Assembly (NCBI GenBank): GCA_910576555.1
Contig: CAJTIY010000004.1
Span: 1 to 64,000 of the forward strand
DNA length: 64,000 nucleotides
Direction: 5' to 3'
Source: an uncultured Alistipes sp.
GTDB taxonomy: Bacteria > Bacteroidota > Bacteroidia > Bacteroidales > Rikenellaceae
Shown here: positions 8,774-17,005 of the stretch, in pieces
Numbering within the stretch: the first letter of the stretch is position 1
Layout of the letters: the number at the start of each line of letters is the position of its first letter
Position numbers and translations under genes: made by a program
Notes under the pieces: model-generated
What the model saw: the letters and a program-made list of their open reading frames with translations, nothing else
Database searches by the model: none
What the model was told of the DNA's origin: nothing

Positions 8774-8962
8774 TTACTTGCCGTCGGGATTTTCGATCTC
8801 CTTTTCGATGTTGTTCATCCCCTCCTTGAAGCTGCGCACGCCTTTGCCGATGCCCTTCATCAGTTCGGGAATCTTCTTGCCGCCGAAGAGCAGCAACACG
8901 ATCAGCGCGATGACGATGATCTCGCCGGCGCCGAGGTTTCCGAGAAATAACAGTCGATTCAT
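8774..8962 (-). CDS. tatA: Sec-independent protein translocase subunit TatA
   Basis: A 62-aa single-pass protein of the TatA/E family that forms the transient pore of the Tat translocase. It has a short N-terminal hydrophobic helix (residues ~12-27), the hinge FGGKKIPELMKGIGKG, and an amphipathic helix ending in an acidic tail. It is encoded directly upstream of a Tat-signal oxidoreductase and in the same operon as tatC, with four sugar-metabolism genes around and between. No TatB is seen, so a minimal TatAC system is likely. Confidence 0.94.
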   Translation of the reverse strand: MNRLLFLGNLGAGEIIVIALIVLLLFGGKKIPELMKGIGKGVRSFKEGMNNIEKEIENPDGK

Positions 8963-9028
8963 ATGGAAGTTAGGTTGATTGGTTGTCGGTCGTATGTATC
9001 GTCGCGGGCTCTCCCCGCCCGCTTCCGC

Positions 9029-10138
9029 CTATCGGGTACGGCGCGGCAGCAGACCGTATCCGTCGGTCATGGCACGGCGGCGCGCGCGGATCTCCTCCAG
9101 CGTCGCGGCCGAGCCGATCGAGGGCAGCTCGTGCGCCCGCGCATCGTCGAGGAACCGCCACGCATACTCCGAGGCGATCGCCGCATCGCGGAACGAGGGC
9201 AACCGCTCGTCGCGACGCCCCGTCGCGAGCGACTCGGCGAACCGGTCGCACAGTACGTCGATATTCTTGCCTCCGTAGGGGCGTTCGATGCGGTGCGTCT
9301 CCGTCACGCCGTGCAGTTCGACCACCGCCGTGCGGAAGTCGTGCGTCATGCGGGCGATGCCCTTCGTACCGACGATATCGACGTACGAACTGTGCGTCTG
9401 CCGGGCCGAAAGCTGCCCGTAGACATGTCCCTGCGTGATGTCGAACACCACGCCGTTGGCGAACGTGCCGTGGCACTGCAGCCACCACGGATCCTTGTAA
9501 TCCCACATCCGCACGGCCTGCGCATGCCAAGTCGCAAACTCCGACCGCGCATACCAGCGTGCGATGTCGACATAGTGCATCCCGCAATCGTGGAAGGCCG
9601 GCCCCTCGAATTCGTGCCCCTCGCCGGGCGCCAGCCCCGGCGTCATGTGGCAGACCCGGATGATCGCCGGCTCGCCGATCTCGCCCCGGTCGATGAAATC
9701 GCGGATCGCATTGTGATACCATGAATTGCGCAGGTAGAGGTTCACGGCGGTCAACTGCGGCGCGCGTTCGGCGAGCGCCACGAGCGCCCGCTCGTTCTCC
9801 GGCGTATCGGCCACGGGCTTCTCCGCGATGATGTGCTTGCCTGCGGCGAGCGCCCGCTCGATTTGTCTGCGCCGCGAGTCGGCCAGCGCGAACAGCCCCA
9901 CGACCTGCACCTCGGGATCTTCGTAAATCACGCGATCGTCGGCGACGATCCGCGCTCCGGGCGCCGCCCTGCGGGCCGCCTCGCGCGCTTCGGGCGCCAC
10001 GTCGCAGATGTAGGCGACCTCCCATCGGCCGCTCCGCAGCATGTTGTCGAGGTAGAAGCCGCCCATGCGGCCGAAGCCGACGATTCCTACTTTTACGGGG
10101 TTCATTGCTCTGTTCGGAAGTGTTTTCGGTTGGTTCAT
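9029..10138 (-). CDS. Gfo/Idh/MocA family oxidoreductase (cytoplasmic)
   Basis: A 369-aa NAD(P)-dependent oxidoreductase with Rossmann motif GFGRMGG at residues 21-27 and the EKP motif at 106-108. No signal peptide is seen, so it is predicted to be cytoplasmic, unlike the Tat-exported paralogue two genes downstream. It is the first gene of the tat/sugar operon. The start is uncertain: ATG at 10138 (used here) or ATG at 10105, which begins directly at the first beta strand (MNPVKVGIVGFG). Substrate unknown; an inositol, glucoside or keto-sugar oxidation is plausible. Confidence 0.9.
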   Translation of the reverse strand: MNQPKTLPNRAMNPVKVGIVGFGRMGGFYLDNMLRSGRWEVAYICDVAPEAREAARRAAPGARIVADDRVIYEDPEVQVVGLFALADSRRRQIERALAAGKHIIAEKPVADTPENERALVALAERAPQLTAVNLYLRNSWYHNAIRDFIDRGEIGEPAIIRVCHMTPGLAPGEGHEFEGPAFHDCGMHYVDIARWYARSEFATWHAQAVRMWDYKDPWWLQCHGTFANGVVFDITQGHVYGQLSARQTHSSYVDIVGTKGIARMTHDFRTAVVELHGVTETHRIERPYGGKNIDVLCDRFAESLATGRRDERLPSFRDAAIASEYAWRFLDDARAHELPSIGSAATLEEIRARRRAMTDGYGLLPRRTR

Positions 10139-10185
10139 CGCCGTCGGTCCGGCCTCCTGTCGAGGCCCCTGCCGACCGGCGTTTA

Positions 10186-10193
10186 CAAAATTA
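10186..10193 (-). promoter_or_regulatory. -7 element for the Gfo/tat operon
   Basis: TAATTTTG on the minus strand, ~48 bp upstream of the first ATG of the operon. No TTTG lies at the expected -33 distance, which might indicate an activator-dependent promoter. Confidence 0.45.
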
Positions 10194-10331
10194 AACCGAA
10201 TCGGAACAGCTCCTGCGGCTTGGAGCCTGTTTTGTAGATCGACGCCTACATTAGCACCGTATGAACCAATGAATTACGAAAAATCGACGAACGAAAAATA
10301 TAGACCGCAAAGAATCCTGCGGCCGCTCCGA

Positions 10332-11996
10332 TCAGTTTTTCTCGCCAATACGCATCACCATCCGTTCGAATTCGTCGCGCGGAACGACGGCACGGTTGCG
10401 CATCCGGGTGCGGTAGTTGTAGACGGTGCTCAACGAACAGCGGAGAAACGAGGCGATCTTCGCGCTGTCGGTGATGCCCAGCCGCAGCAGCGCGAAGATG
10501 CGGAGCTCCTTGTTGAGCAACTCGTCCGGGCGGCGTTCGATGCGCTCCGCCTCGACCAGCAGCGCGTTGAAGTCGTCGATGAAGGCAGGGTAAAGATTCA
10601 AGAAGATCCGGTCGAAGGTGCCGTGGAGTTCGTCCAGCTCCTTCTCGAGCATGGTCGTCGATTTGAGCAGCTTGTTCAGTTCGTCGATCTGCCGGTTCTG
10701 CACGATCCGCCGCAACGCCTTGCGGTAGTTCTCCATCTTGTCGATGTAGAGCGAACACATGTCGAAGAAGCGTACGATGTACTGCTCCTTGAGCGTATTG
10801 GCATCCGACAGCCGCTCGTTGCGGCCGTTGAGCTCGTCGTTGAAACGCTTCAGCCGCTCGCAGGCCTCCGAAAGCGCACGTTTCGTACGCGCCAGCTGCC
10901 GCATCTGCCGCCACGCGTAGCCGAACAGCAGGACGAGTACGCACGACAGCACGCCGACGAGGATCAGCGACCGCTGCAGCTGCGACTTGGCACGCTCCTG
11001 CTCCTCGAGATAGGCGGCATTGACGATCGCATGGAACTTGGCGATCTGCGTCGTGCGGAACTGCACGTTGCAGAACAGCGCATCTTCGATGGCGACCTGC
11101 GTGTAGCGGACCGCCCGCGGCAGATCGCCCGCCTCGTAGGCGAGCATGGCCAGCAGCTGGATCGAGGTGTTCTCCTTCGTCGCATTGCGGATGTCGGCGA
11201 TCGCCGAGCGCATGTAGTAGGCCGTCTGTCGCTCCGGATCCCCCCGCAGTCCGTAGAGCCGTCCCAGCGCATGGGTAATCTCGGCATAGTGCATCGAGTG
11301 GAGGGGTTCGCGGGCCAGCAGATCGAGCCACAACGCCTCGGCCTCGTCCAACCGCCCGCCGGCGGCGAGCCGGTAACCCTCGTTGCTGCGGTAGATGAAC
11401 GACGAGGGATCGGCCGTCCGCAGCAGTGAATCGGCATAGCGGCTCCGCGGCAGCAGGTACTCCTGCTGCCCGCTCTGCGTCGCGTAAAGACCGTAATAAT
11501 GGTAGTAGGCGTCGTAATAAAGCGTCAGAAGCTGCTGCGACAGACGTGCCGGGCGCACCGCCTCGAGCATCCGCAGCGCCTCGATGTTCTTACCCGAATA
11601 GGCATAGAGCGACGCAAGCCGCAGCCGCGCCAGATCGGCACGCGGCACCTCGCCCCGACGCTCGGCAATCGCGAGGTTGCGCCGCACGTAGCGGATCGCC
11701 GAGTCGATCGTATACTTCCGGTAGGCGTCGTAGAGACGGTCGTTGACCTCGTAGGCCTGCTCCTCCGACAGGTCGGCCGAGCGGGCCACGAAGCGCAGGC
11801 TCTCGATGAGCCGCTCGCGCTCTGCGCAGTAGAACGCGCGATCGCGGATCGCCCGGTCGAGTTCGTCGGCGAGCGGCAGGCTTCGCGACCGGGTGCAGGT
11901 GCGAAGCGTCAACCCGACGAAGAGAACCGCCAGCAGCAGCGCCGCCGACATCCATGCCGCGAGCTTCGCCCCGTTTCTGTCCGAAAATCCGCCCAT
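10332..11996 (-). CDS. DUF6377-type membrane regulator (TPR + TM + HTH-like)
   Basis: A 554-aa protein of a type common in Bacteroidota: an N-terminal membrane segment (residues ~12-30), a periplasm- or cytoplasm-facing TPR-like helical region (~60-320), a second hydrophobic segment (~345-365), a coiled-coil stretch, and a C-terminal domain with ITDSAKIASFLRCSLSTVYNYRTRMRNRA resembling a LuxR-like helix-turn-helix. Such DUF6377 proteins are thought to act as transcription regulators. The ATG at 11996 is chosen because a perfect promoter lies at 12034-12065; the longer frame to 12098 would start upstream of it. It precedes the tat/sugar operon and could regulate it (inference). Confidence 0.85.
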   Translation of the reverse strand: MGGFSDRNGAKLAAWMSAALLLAVLFVGLTLRTCTRSRSLPLADELDRAIRDRAFYCAERERLIESLRFVARSADLSEEQAYEVNDRLYDAYRKYTIDSAIRYVRRNLAIAERRGEVPRADLARLRLASLYAYSGKNIEALRMLEAVRPARLSQQLLTLYYDAYYHYYGLYATQSGQQEYLLPRSRYADSLLRTADPSSFIYRSNEGYRLAAGGRLDEAEALWLDLLAREPLHSMHYAEITHALGRLYGLRGDPERQTAYYMRSAIADIRNATKENTSIQLLAMLAYEAGDLPRAVRYTQVAIEDALFCNVQFRTTQIAKFHAIVNAAYLEEQERAKSQLQRSLILVGVLSCVLVLLFGYAWRQMRQLARTKRALSEACERLKRFNDELNGRNERLSDANTLKEQYIVRFFDMCSLYIDKMENYRKALRRIVQNRQIDELNKLLKSTTMLEKELDELHGTFDRIFLNLYPAFIDDFNALLVEAERIERRPDELLNKELRIFALLRLGITDSAKIASFLRCSLSTVYNYRTRMRNRAVVPRDEFERMVMRIGEKN

Positions 11997-12033
11997 CGTT
12001 TTTCTGCGGGGCGGCCGAACGCACCCTGCTATA

Positions 12034-12065
12034 CAAAAATAACCCCTGCGGACGAAAAAAGCAAA
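12034..12065 (-). promoter_or_regulatory. promoter of the DUF6377 gene
   Basis: Minus strand TTTG (12065-12062), 20-bp spacer, TATTTTTG (12041-12034). It fixes the start codon of the downstream gene at 11996, about 30 nt past the predicted transcription start. Confidence 0.8.
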
Positions 12066-12117
12066 CGTTTCGGCGTTTTCTTTGCCATGCCCGGACATCG
12101 CGTCGCCGGGAGGCGGA

Positions 12118-13296
12118 TCACCGCTTCGAACAGATCGTCACGCCGAGCGATGCCAGCGTCAGCGCGGCACCGACCGCCACGACGCCCGTCCAGCCACAGA
12201 GCGACCACGCCGCCCCCGAAAGAAAGGTTCCGCAGGCGCCCCCGACGAAGAAGATGCTCATGAAGATCGTATTGATGCGGTTCGACGCGGCCGGTTCGAG
12301 TTCGAACAGCACGGCCTGATTGCTCAACTGGATGCACTGCATGCCGATGTCGATCGCCACGATTCCGGCGACGATCGCCGCGTAGGAGTCGGCTCCGATC
12401 CCGAAGAGCGCCCAAGCGCCGAGTTGCAGCGCAGCACCGTGGACATTGAAGCGCCGCACGCCGACGCGGGCGATCCAGCGCCCGGCGAAGGTCGCCGTCA
12501 CGGCGCCCGCGATGCCGCACAGCCCCAGCGCACCGACGACGTCGCTGCCGGCGCGGAACGGAGGCTCCGCCATGCGGAATGCGAGCGAGGCCCAGAAGCA
12601 GAGGAACGAAGCGAAGGCCAGCGCGGCGCGCAGCGAGTAGAGCCGCAGCACCGGATAGCGCCGCACGAGCGTCCACAGCGAGCCCATCAGGGCTCCGTAG
12701 CCGCCCCGGAAATCGGGCCGGGCATCGGGCAGCAGGCGCAGCGTCGCGATACCGGCCGCCGCCATCGTTGCCGCTGCGGCCCCGTACATCGTCCGCCAGC
12801 CCCACCACTCGCCCACGGCGCCGCTCACGACGCGCGAGGCGAGAATCCCGGTGAGCAGCCCCGAGAGGATGATCCCCACATTGCGGTTGCGCTCCTCCGG
12901 ACGCGAATAACGCGCCGCCAGCGGGATGAAGAGATGGGGCAGCACCGAGCAGACGCCCGTCGCCAGCGAAAAGAGCTGGATCGTACGGATGCTCCCGGAT
13001 GCGGCGATGCCCGCCAACGCGACGACGAGCAGCGCGAAGGCGCCACCGACGATCCTCCGGCGATCGATCAGGTCGGCGAGCGGAATGACGAAAAAGAGCC
13101 CGAGGGCATACCCCGTCTGCGCATAGAATGCGATGCGGTTGGCCTCGAGGGTCGTCGTATGCAGCTCCGTGCGGAGCAGCTCGAGCAGCGGCTGGTTATA
13201 ATAAAGGTTCGCCACCGACAGCCCCGCGATCACGGCCAACGCCCGCAGCAACCCCTTCGGAATGCCGGCACCGGGCTCCAGCACCGTCCGCGTCAT
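12118..13296 (-). CDS. MFS transporter
   Basis: A 392-aa major facilitator superfamily protein with about twelve hydrophobic helices, resembling sugar-efflux or drug-efflux type MFS members. The loop between helices 2 and 3 carries the expected motif-A-like segment PLADLIDRRRIVGG. The ATG at 13296 overlaps the stop of the flavin reductase gene as ATGA, indicating translational coupling; the longer frame upstream is an out-of-register reading of that gene. Substrate is not predictable. Confidence 0.9.
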   Translation of the reverse strand: MTRTVLEPGAGIPKGLLRALAVIAGLSVANLYYNQPLLELLRTELHTTTLEANRIAFYAQTGYALGLFFVIPLADLIDRRRIVGGAFALLVVALAGIAASGSIRTIQLFSLATGVCSVLPHLFIPLAARYSRPEERNRNVGIILSGLLTGILASRVVSGAVGEWWGWRTMYGAAAATMAAAGIATLRLLPDARPDFRGGYGALMGSLWTLVRRYPVLRLYSLRAALAFASFLCFWASLAFRMAEPPFRAGSDVVGALGLCGIAGAVTATFAGRWIARVGVRRFNVHGAALQLGAWALFGIGADSYAAIVAGIVAIDIGMQCIQLSNQAVLFELEPAASNRINTIFMSIFFVGGACGTFLSGAAWSLCGWTGVVAVGAALTLASLGVTICSKR

Positions 13297-13889
13297 CGTC
13301 CGGAGCGTTTGCGCACCTGCACGCTCGGACGCTTGCGCACCGACCAGCCGAAGTTGCCCAGCGCCTCGCCCAGCGCGAAATAGGTGCCGTGCGAGTAGAC
13401 GATCGGTTCGGCCCGTTCGAGGGCGAAGCGCCCCGTCGCGGGGTCGATCAGCTCGGCCGAGACCTGCACGCCGACCACCTCGGCGAGAAAAAGGTCGTGC
13501 GATCCGAGGGGCAGAATCTGCCGCACGCGGCACTCGATGTTCACGGGCGACTCCTCGACGATCGGCGCAGCGACATGGAGCGCCGCACCGGGCGTGAGGC
13601 CCATCTCGCGGAACTTGTCGTAGTCGCGGCCCGAACGCACGCCGCACCAGTCGGTCGCCCGGGCCAGACTACGGGTCGTGAGGTTGATGACGAACTCGCC
13701 CGTGCGGCGGATGAGGTCGTAGGAGTGCCTTCCGGGACGCACCGAGATGGAGCACATCGGAGGTTCGGTGCAGACCGTTCCGGTCCATGCCACCGTGAAA
13801 AGATTGTATTCGTCGGGCGCAGCGCCGCAGCTGACCAGCACCGCCGGGAGCGGGTAGATCAGCGTTCCGGGTTTCCAGCTTTCCTTCAT
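13293..13889 (-). CDS. flavin reductase family protein
   Basis: A 198-aa FMN-binding split-barrel protein of the flavin reductase-like family (NAD(P)H:FMN oxidoreductases and related flavoproteins, common in anaerobes). Typical elements include the N-terminal PGTLIYPLPAVLVSCG, EYNLFTVAWTG, PPMCSISVRPGRHSYDLI and FVINLTT segments. It overlaps the MFS gene by four bases (ATGA) and is transcribed first, so the two form an operon. The -7 element TATCTTTG lies 31 bp upstream of the ATG at 13889. Confidence 0.92.
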   Translation of the reverse strand: MKESWKPGTLIYPLPAVLVSCGAAPDEYNLFTVAWTGTVCTEPPMCSISVRPGRHSYDLIRRTGEFVINLTTRSLARATDWCGVRSGRDYDKFREMGLTPGAALHVAAPIVEESPVNIECRVRQILPLGSHDLFLAEVVGVQVSAELIDPATGRFALERAEPIVYSHGTYFALGEALGNFGWSVRKRPSVQVRKRSGR

Positions 13890-13919
13890 GTTCGTTTCGG
13901 GATCGTTTTGTTCCGACGA

Positions 13920-13947
13920 CAAAGATAACGAAAATGTCGTATCTTTG
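13920..13947. promoter_or_regulatory. face-to-face -7 elements between flavin reductase and recombinase genes
   Basis: CAAAGATA at 13920-13927 is a minus-strand TATCTTTG for the flavin reductase operon, and TATCTTTG at 13940-13947 is a plus-strand -7 element for the recombinase. The two divergent promoters overlap each other's upstream DNA; neither has a clear TTTG at -33. Confidence 0.5.
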
Positions 13948-14046
13948 CCCGAGGCGGCAGCGGCGGACGCTCCGGCTGCGGCGCATCGACCCGCCGCGAC
14001 GCACGGCCCGCAAACGAGGAGTGCCTCCGGCACCCCGCCCCGGCAG

Positions 14047-14952
14047 ATGCTTACGGAATTCACGCAATACCTCGCGGCCGAGCGCCGCTATTCGCCCCTG
14101 ACGGTACGCAACTACCGCCGCGACATCGAGCGCTTTCTGGAGTGGCTCGGCACCGACGACGCCCGCTTCGACCCGCAGAGCGTCACGACCGGCGACCTGC
14201 GCGAATGGATCGTCCACCGCTCGGAAAGCGGCGCATTGAGCGCCGGAGCCATGAACCGAGAGCTCTCGTCGCTGCGCGCGCTGTTCCGCTGGCTGCTCCG
14301 CACGGGAGCCGTCGACCACGACGTCGCCCACGGCCTCCGCTCGCTCAAAACCGGCCGCCGGCTCCCGGCCTTCGTGCCCGAGAGCCGCATGGCGACGGTC
14401 GTCGCGGAGTGCCGGGAAGCCGGCGACGACTTCACCCCCGCACGCGACGCGCTGATCCTACTGCTGCTCTACGGCTGCGGACTGCGACTGGCCGAACTGA
14501 TCGCCATCGACCGGAGCGATCTCGCGGCCGATTGCGCGCAGCTCATGGTCCACGGCAAGGGCGACAAGCAGCGCATGGTGCCCGTCCCGACACTCGTTCG
14601 CAAACAAATTTCCCGCTACCTCACGCTGATCGAGCGGCAAAATATTTGCAATTGTGCGGAAAAAGCCCTAATTTTAACCAAGAAAGGGAAACGCATTTCG
14701 CGGAGCGCCGTCTACCGTGCGGTTCAGCGGGGGTTGGCGGATGCCGGAGTGCAGGGGAAGAAAAGCCCCCATGTATTGCGGCACACCTATGCCACCCATC
14801 TGCTCAACGACGGAGCCGACATACGCGAGATACAGGAGTTGCTGGGACACGCCTCGCTGCAAACGACGCAGGTCTACACGCACAACAGCATCGACCGTCT
14901 CCGCGAGGCGTACGCCCGGGCCCATCCCCGCACACGGGACGGGAAGTATTAA
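14047..14952 (+). CDS. Xer-type tyrosine recombinase (XerC/XerD-like)
   Basis: A 301-aa site-specific recombinase. An N-terminal SAM-like core-binding domain (~1-95) is followed by the catalytic domain with the full set Arg147 (GCGLRLAEL), Lys171 (HGKGDK), His242 and Arg245 (HVLRHTYATHL), His268 (LGHAS) and Tyr277 (TQVYTH). Size and motifs match the chromosomal Xer recombinases that resolve chromosome dimers at dif, not a phage integrase. The ATG at 14047 starts at the conserved domain edge; a longer frame upstream would begin before the promoter. It is followed after 18 bp by hpf, a conserved pairing in Bacteroidota. Confidence 0.92.
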   Translation: MLTEFTQYLAAERRYSPLTVRNYRRDIERFLEWLGTDDARFDPQSVTTGDLREWIVHRSESGALSAGAMNRELSSLRALFRWLLRTGAVDHDVAHGLRSLKTGRRLPAFVPESRMATVVAECREAGDDFTPARDALILLLLYGCGLRLAELIAIDRSDLAADCAQLMVHGKGDKQRMVPVPTLVRKQISRYLTLIERQNICNCAEKALILTKKGKRISRSAVYRAVQRGLADAGVQGKKSPHVLRHTYATHLLNDGADIREIQELLGHASLQTTQVYTHNSIDRLREAYARAHPRTRDGKY

Positions 14953-14970
14953 CTCATAAAAACAAAGGCT

Positions 14971-15267
14971 ATGAACGTGCAGATTCAATCGGTGAAATTC
15001 GATGCCGACCGTCGGCTCATCGAATTCGTGGAGGCCAAGATGGCGAAACTCGACCGCTTCGCGGAGCGCTCGACGGGCGCCGAGGTGATCCTCAAACTGG
15101 ACAAGGACCACGAAAAAGGGAACAAGATCGCCACGATCACGCTGCATATGCCGGGCGAGGAGCTGGTGGCGTGCCACCAGTCGAAAACCTTCGAAGAGTC
15201 CGTCGACGAGGCGATCGACGCCCTGAAACGCCAGCTGGACAAATTCAAGGACAAAACCGAAAAATAA
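14971..15267 (+). CDS. hpf: ribosome hibernation-promoting factor, HPF/YfiA family
   Basis: A 98-aa short-form hibernation factor that binds the 30S decoding centre in stationary phase. The compact alpha/beta fold is visible: MNVQIQSVKF, helix RLIEFVEAKMAKLDRF, and the TFEESVDEAIDALKRQLDKFKDK helix at the C-terminus. It lies 18 bp after the Xer recombinase gene, probably co-transcribed, and is followed by a strong hairpin. It lacks the long C-terminal dimerisation domain of the long-form proteins. Confidence 0.95.
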   Translation: MNVQIQSVKFDADRRLIEFVEAKMAKLDRFAERSTGAEVILKLDKDHEKGNKIATITLHMPGEELVACHQSKTFEESVDEAIDALKRQLDKFKDKTEK

Positions 15268-15292
15268 CCGGCACGACCGGGCCCCGATCCGC

Positions 15293-15322
15293 ACAGCGGC
15301 CGTCTCCTCCGACGGCCGCTGT
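15293..15322 (+). terminator. hairpin after hpf
   Basis: Perfect 12-bp stem ACAGCGGCCGTC/GACGGCCGCTGT with six-base loop; no T-tract follows, so it may be a weak terminator or a 3' end stabiliser. Confidence 0.65.
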
Positions 15323-15459
15323 CGCATTACAGGTACTCCGCCCGACCGATCGGGTCCTGCGACACCTTCGCCGATCGGTATCCGTCCATCGCCCGGCGGG
15401 TTCGTCCCGCTCCGCCCCCACCGCCCGAGCACACCCTTCCGCTCGATCGGCACCAAAAA

Positions 15460-15485
15460 CAAAAAAAGCGATCGTCACCGATCGC
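15460..15485 (-). terminator. intrinsic terminator of tRNA-Glu
   Basis: Stem GCGATCG/CGATCGC (15468-15474 with 15479-15485), four-base loop, then a run of seven T on the minus strand, directly after the tRNA 3' end. Confidence 0.9.
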
Positions 15486-15489
15486 TTTC

Positions 15490-15564
15490 TGGTAGTGGAT
15501 AGGGGATTCGAACCCCTATGTCATGCGTGAGAGGCATGTATCCTAACCCTTAGATGAATCCACC
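15490..15564 (-). tRNA. tRNA-Glu (anticodon CTC)
   Basis: 75 nt including an encoded CCA (15492-15490). Acceptor GGTGGAT/ATCCACT has a G-T first pair. The anticodon loop CTCTCAC places CTC at 15531-15529, decoding GAG. The T-arm is AGGGGTTCGAATCCCCT. It is the only tRNA in the window with a genomic CCA. Confidence 0.95.
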
Positions 15565-15581
15565 GTTTAAGTTTCGTGGTG

Positions 15582-15612
15582 CAAAGATAAGGCAGTTTTT
15601 CGAAACTCCAAA
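15582..15612 (-). promoter_or_regulatory. promoter of tRNA-Glu(CTC)
   Basis: Minus strand TTTG (15612-15609), 19-bp spacer, TATCTTTG (15589-15582), 18 bp before the tRNA 5' end. Confidence 0.82.
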
Positions 15613-15747
15613 ATTTTTCCTCGGAAAAAATATATTTTTTTCGCACCGCAGCCTTCGGCACGTTTTTTTCCATACCTTTAATACGAATATCCGGATCGCA
15701 AACGCCGCACCGCGCGCCGGCTGCCGATCCGCACAACGATCTCCGCC

Positions 15748-16491
15748 ATGAACATCGCCCGTACGCTTCTTCTCGTTGCCGCGACCTCCTGCGCCGCCTG
15801 CAACCGCACCGACGACCTCCGTTTCCGCACGATCCGCATCGACCGTACGCTGGGAACGCCGCCCGCCATCGAGGTAACCTACAGTTTCGTCTCGATCGTC
15901 GACGCCGACCGCAATCCCTCCCTGCAGGCCATCGAACGAGCCGACGTAAACCGCGTCTTCGGACTGGAGGAGTTCCCCGGAACGCCCCGCGAAGCGGCAC
16001 GCATCGCCATCGAGGAGCTCTCGGCCGATCTGCTTCCGGCCGCACAGACCTTCGCCGACGAACACGAGACCCCGTACTTCGTCACGGTCGAGACCGAAGC
16101 CGAACGGGTCGACACGCTGCTCACCTACGCCATCCGGCGCATCGGATACACGGGCGGCGCCCACGGATACGACCGCACGGAATACCGCACCTACGCGCTC
16201 GACGGAGGCTACGAAGTGACCCTCACGGATCTGCTCGGCAACACGGCGGCGGAGCGTCTGGTACCGATCCTCCGGCAGAAACTCTACGACCGCTACGGCG
16301 TCGCGAACGACGAGGAGCTGGCTGCGCAGGGATTCTTCCCCGAAATGATCCGCCCCACGGAGAACTTCCGCGTACTGCCCGACGGCGGCGTGCTCTTCCG
16401 CTACAACCCCTACGATATCGCCTGCTATGCCGCCGGCCCGGTCGAGCTGACACTCACCCGCGCGGAATTCGACAGCCTGCGCCGCGAATAA
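15748..16491 (+). CDS. DUF3298 domain lipoprotein
   Basis: A 247-aa secreted protein. The short signal peptide ends in SCAAC, giving a lipidation cysteine at position 18. The body matches the DUF4163/DUF3298 (RsiV-like) type: an N-terminal beta region, PYFVTVETEAERVDTLLTYAIRRIGYTGGAHG with the hallmark TGGAHG, then LDGGYEVTLTDLLG and a C-terminal FRYNPYDIACYAAGPVELTL. In RsiV this fold binds lysozyme, but no anti-sigma segment is present here, so the role is unknown. It ends in a strong bidirectional terminator. Confidence 0.85.
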   Translation: MNIARTLLLVAATSCAACNRTDDLRFRTIRIDRTLGTPPAIEVTYSFVSIVDADRNPSLQAIERADVNRVFGLEEFPGTPREAARIAIEELSADLLPAAQTFADEHETPYFVTVETEAERVDTLLTYAIRRIGYTGGAHGYDRTEYRTYALDGGYEVTLTDLLGNTAAERLVPILRQKLYDRYGVANDEELAAQGFFPEMIRPTENFRVLPDGGVLFRYNPYDIACYAAGPVELTLTRAEFDSLRRE

Positions 16492-16514
16492 TGCCGCCGA
16501 TCGCCTCCGAACAC

Positions 16515-16556
16515 GAAAAAAGGTCCGAGTCTCACGACTAGGACCTTTTTCTTTCG
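16515..16556. terminator. bidirectional terminator between DUF3298 gene and small RNA 1
   Basis: Stem AGGTCC/GGACCT extended by AGTC/GACT with TCAC loop, flanked by A6 on the left and T5 on the right, so it serves both the plus-strand gene and the minus-strand RNA. Confidence 0.88.
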
Positions 16557-16712
16557 ACCGGGAACCACCCCTGCCGAAGAGAGGGTCAATCGGAAGGTAT
16601 TCAACCCGCCGGACGAGCACCGTCCCCGGATTTTAGCGACGGTCCGACCGCCGCAACCTGCCGATTTCCTCAACCAACCTAAAACTACTAACCTAAATGA
16701 ACCTTAAAACTT
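16515..16712 (-). ncRNA. putative small RNA 1 (shared 5' module)
   Basis: A ~198-nt transcript is predicted from a perfect promoter (16718-16749) to the terminator at 16515-16556 with no open reading frame of note. Its first ~48 nt are nearly identical to the start of a second predicted RNA at 16912-17005; the rest differs. The shared module, read 5' to 3', contains three AGGTT motifs. I do not recognise the family. The orientation rests on promoter and terminator placement. Confidence 0.55.
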
Positions 16713-16714
16713 CA
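16665..16714 (-). repeat. direct repeat unit A (5' module of small RNA 1)
   Basis: 50 bp identical to 16959-17007 except for one inserted base (CTCAACCAAC versus CTCACCAAC on the plus strand). The two copies are 294 bp apart in the same orientation, and each directly abuts a minus-strand -7 element. Confidence 0.9.
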
Positions 16715-16717
16715 TGA

Positions 16718-16749
16718 CAAAGGTAAGGCTCTATTTTGACTTATGCAAA
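16718..16749 (-). promoter_or_regulatory. promoter of small RNA 1
   Basis: Minus strand TTTG (16749-16746), 20-bp spacer, TACCTTTG (16725-16718). Perfect consensus with no protein gene downstream on that strand. Confidence 0.8.
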
Positions 16750-16911
16750 TATTTTATGAATATACTAAATATATTTAACAATTTCGTAACATTGCAAACT
16801 CCGCACTTAACGCAGGGGATCAAGACCAACCGACTATTTTTCAGGAAAATCCGAACACCGAAGCGTCGTTCGCCGATCTGGCGGCCACCCGGCAGCGAAG
16901 GTTCGGAACAG

Positions 16912-17005
16912 AAACAAAAAAAAGGAAACCCGGATTCGGGACTCGCCCTCCTCCACAGTTTCCTCACCAACCTAAAACTACTAACCTAAATGAACCTTAA
17001 AACTT
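16912..17005 (-). ncRNA. putative small RNA 2 (shared 5' module)
   Basis: A ~94-nt transcript is predicted from the promoter at 17011-17042. It consists of the shared ~48-nt module followed by a hairpin region (GGAAAC...GTTTCC with inner CCCG/CGGG) and a run of eight T on the minus strand at 16923-16916. It has a different, shorter 3' part than small RNA 1. No coding capacity is evident. Unknown family. Confidence 0.55.

Noticed and set aside
14047..14952. Phage or transposon integrase
   Set aside because: Size and motifs match chromosomal Xer recombinases, it is paired with hpf, and no attachment sites or phage genes are nearby.
16692..16716. Plus-strand micro-ORF MNLKTS in the repeated module
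   Set aside because: Only six codons in unit A and nine in unit B, with promoters and terminators arranged for the minus strand instead.
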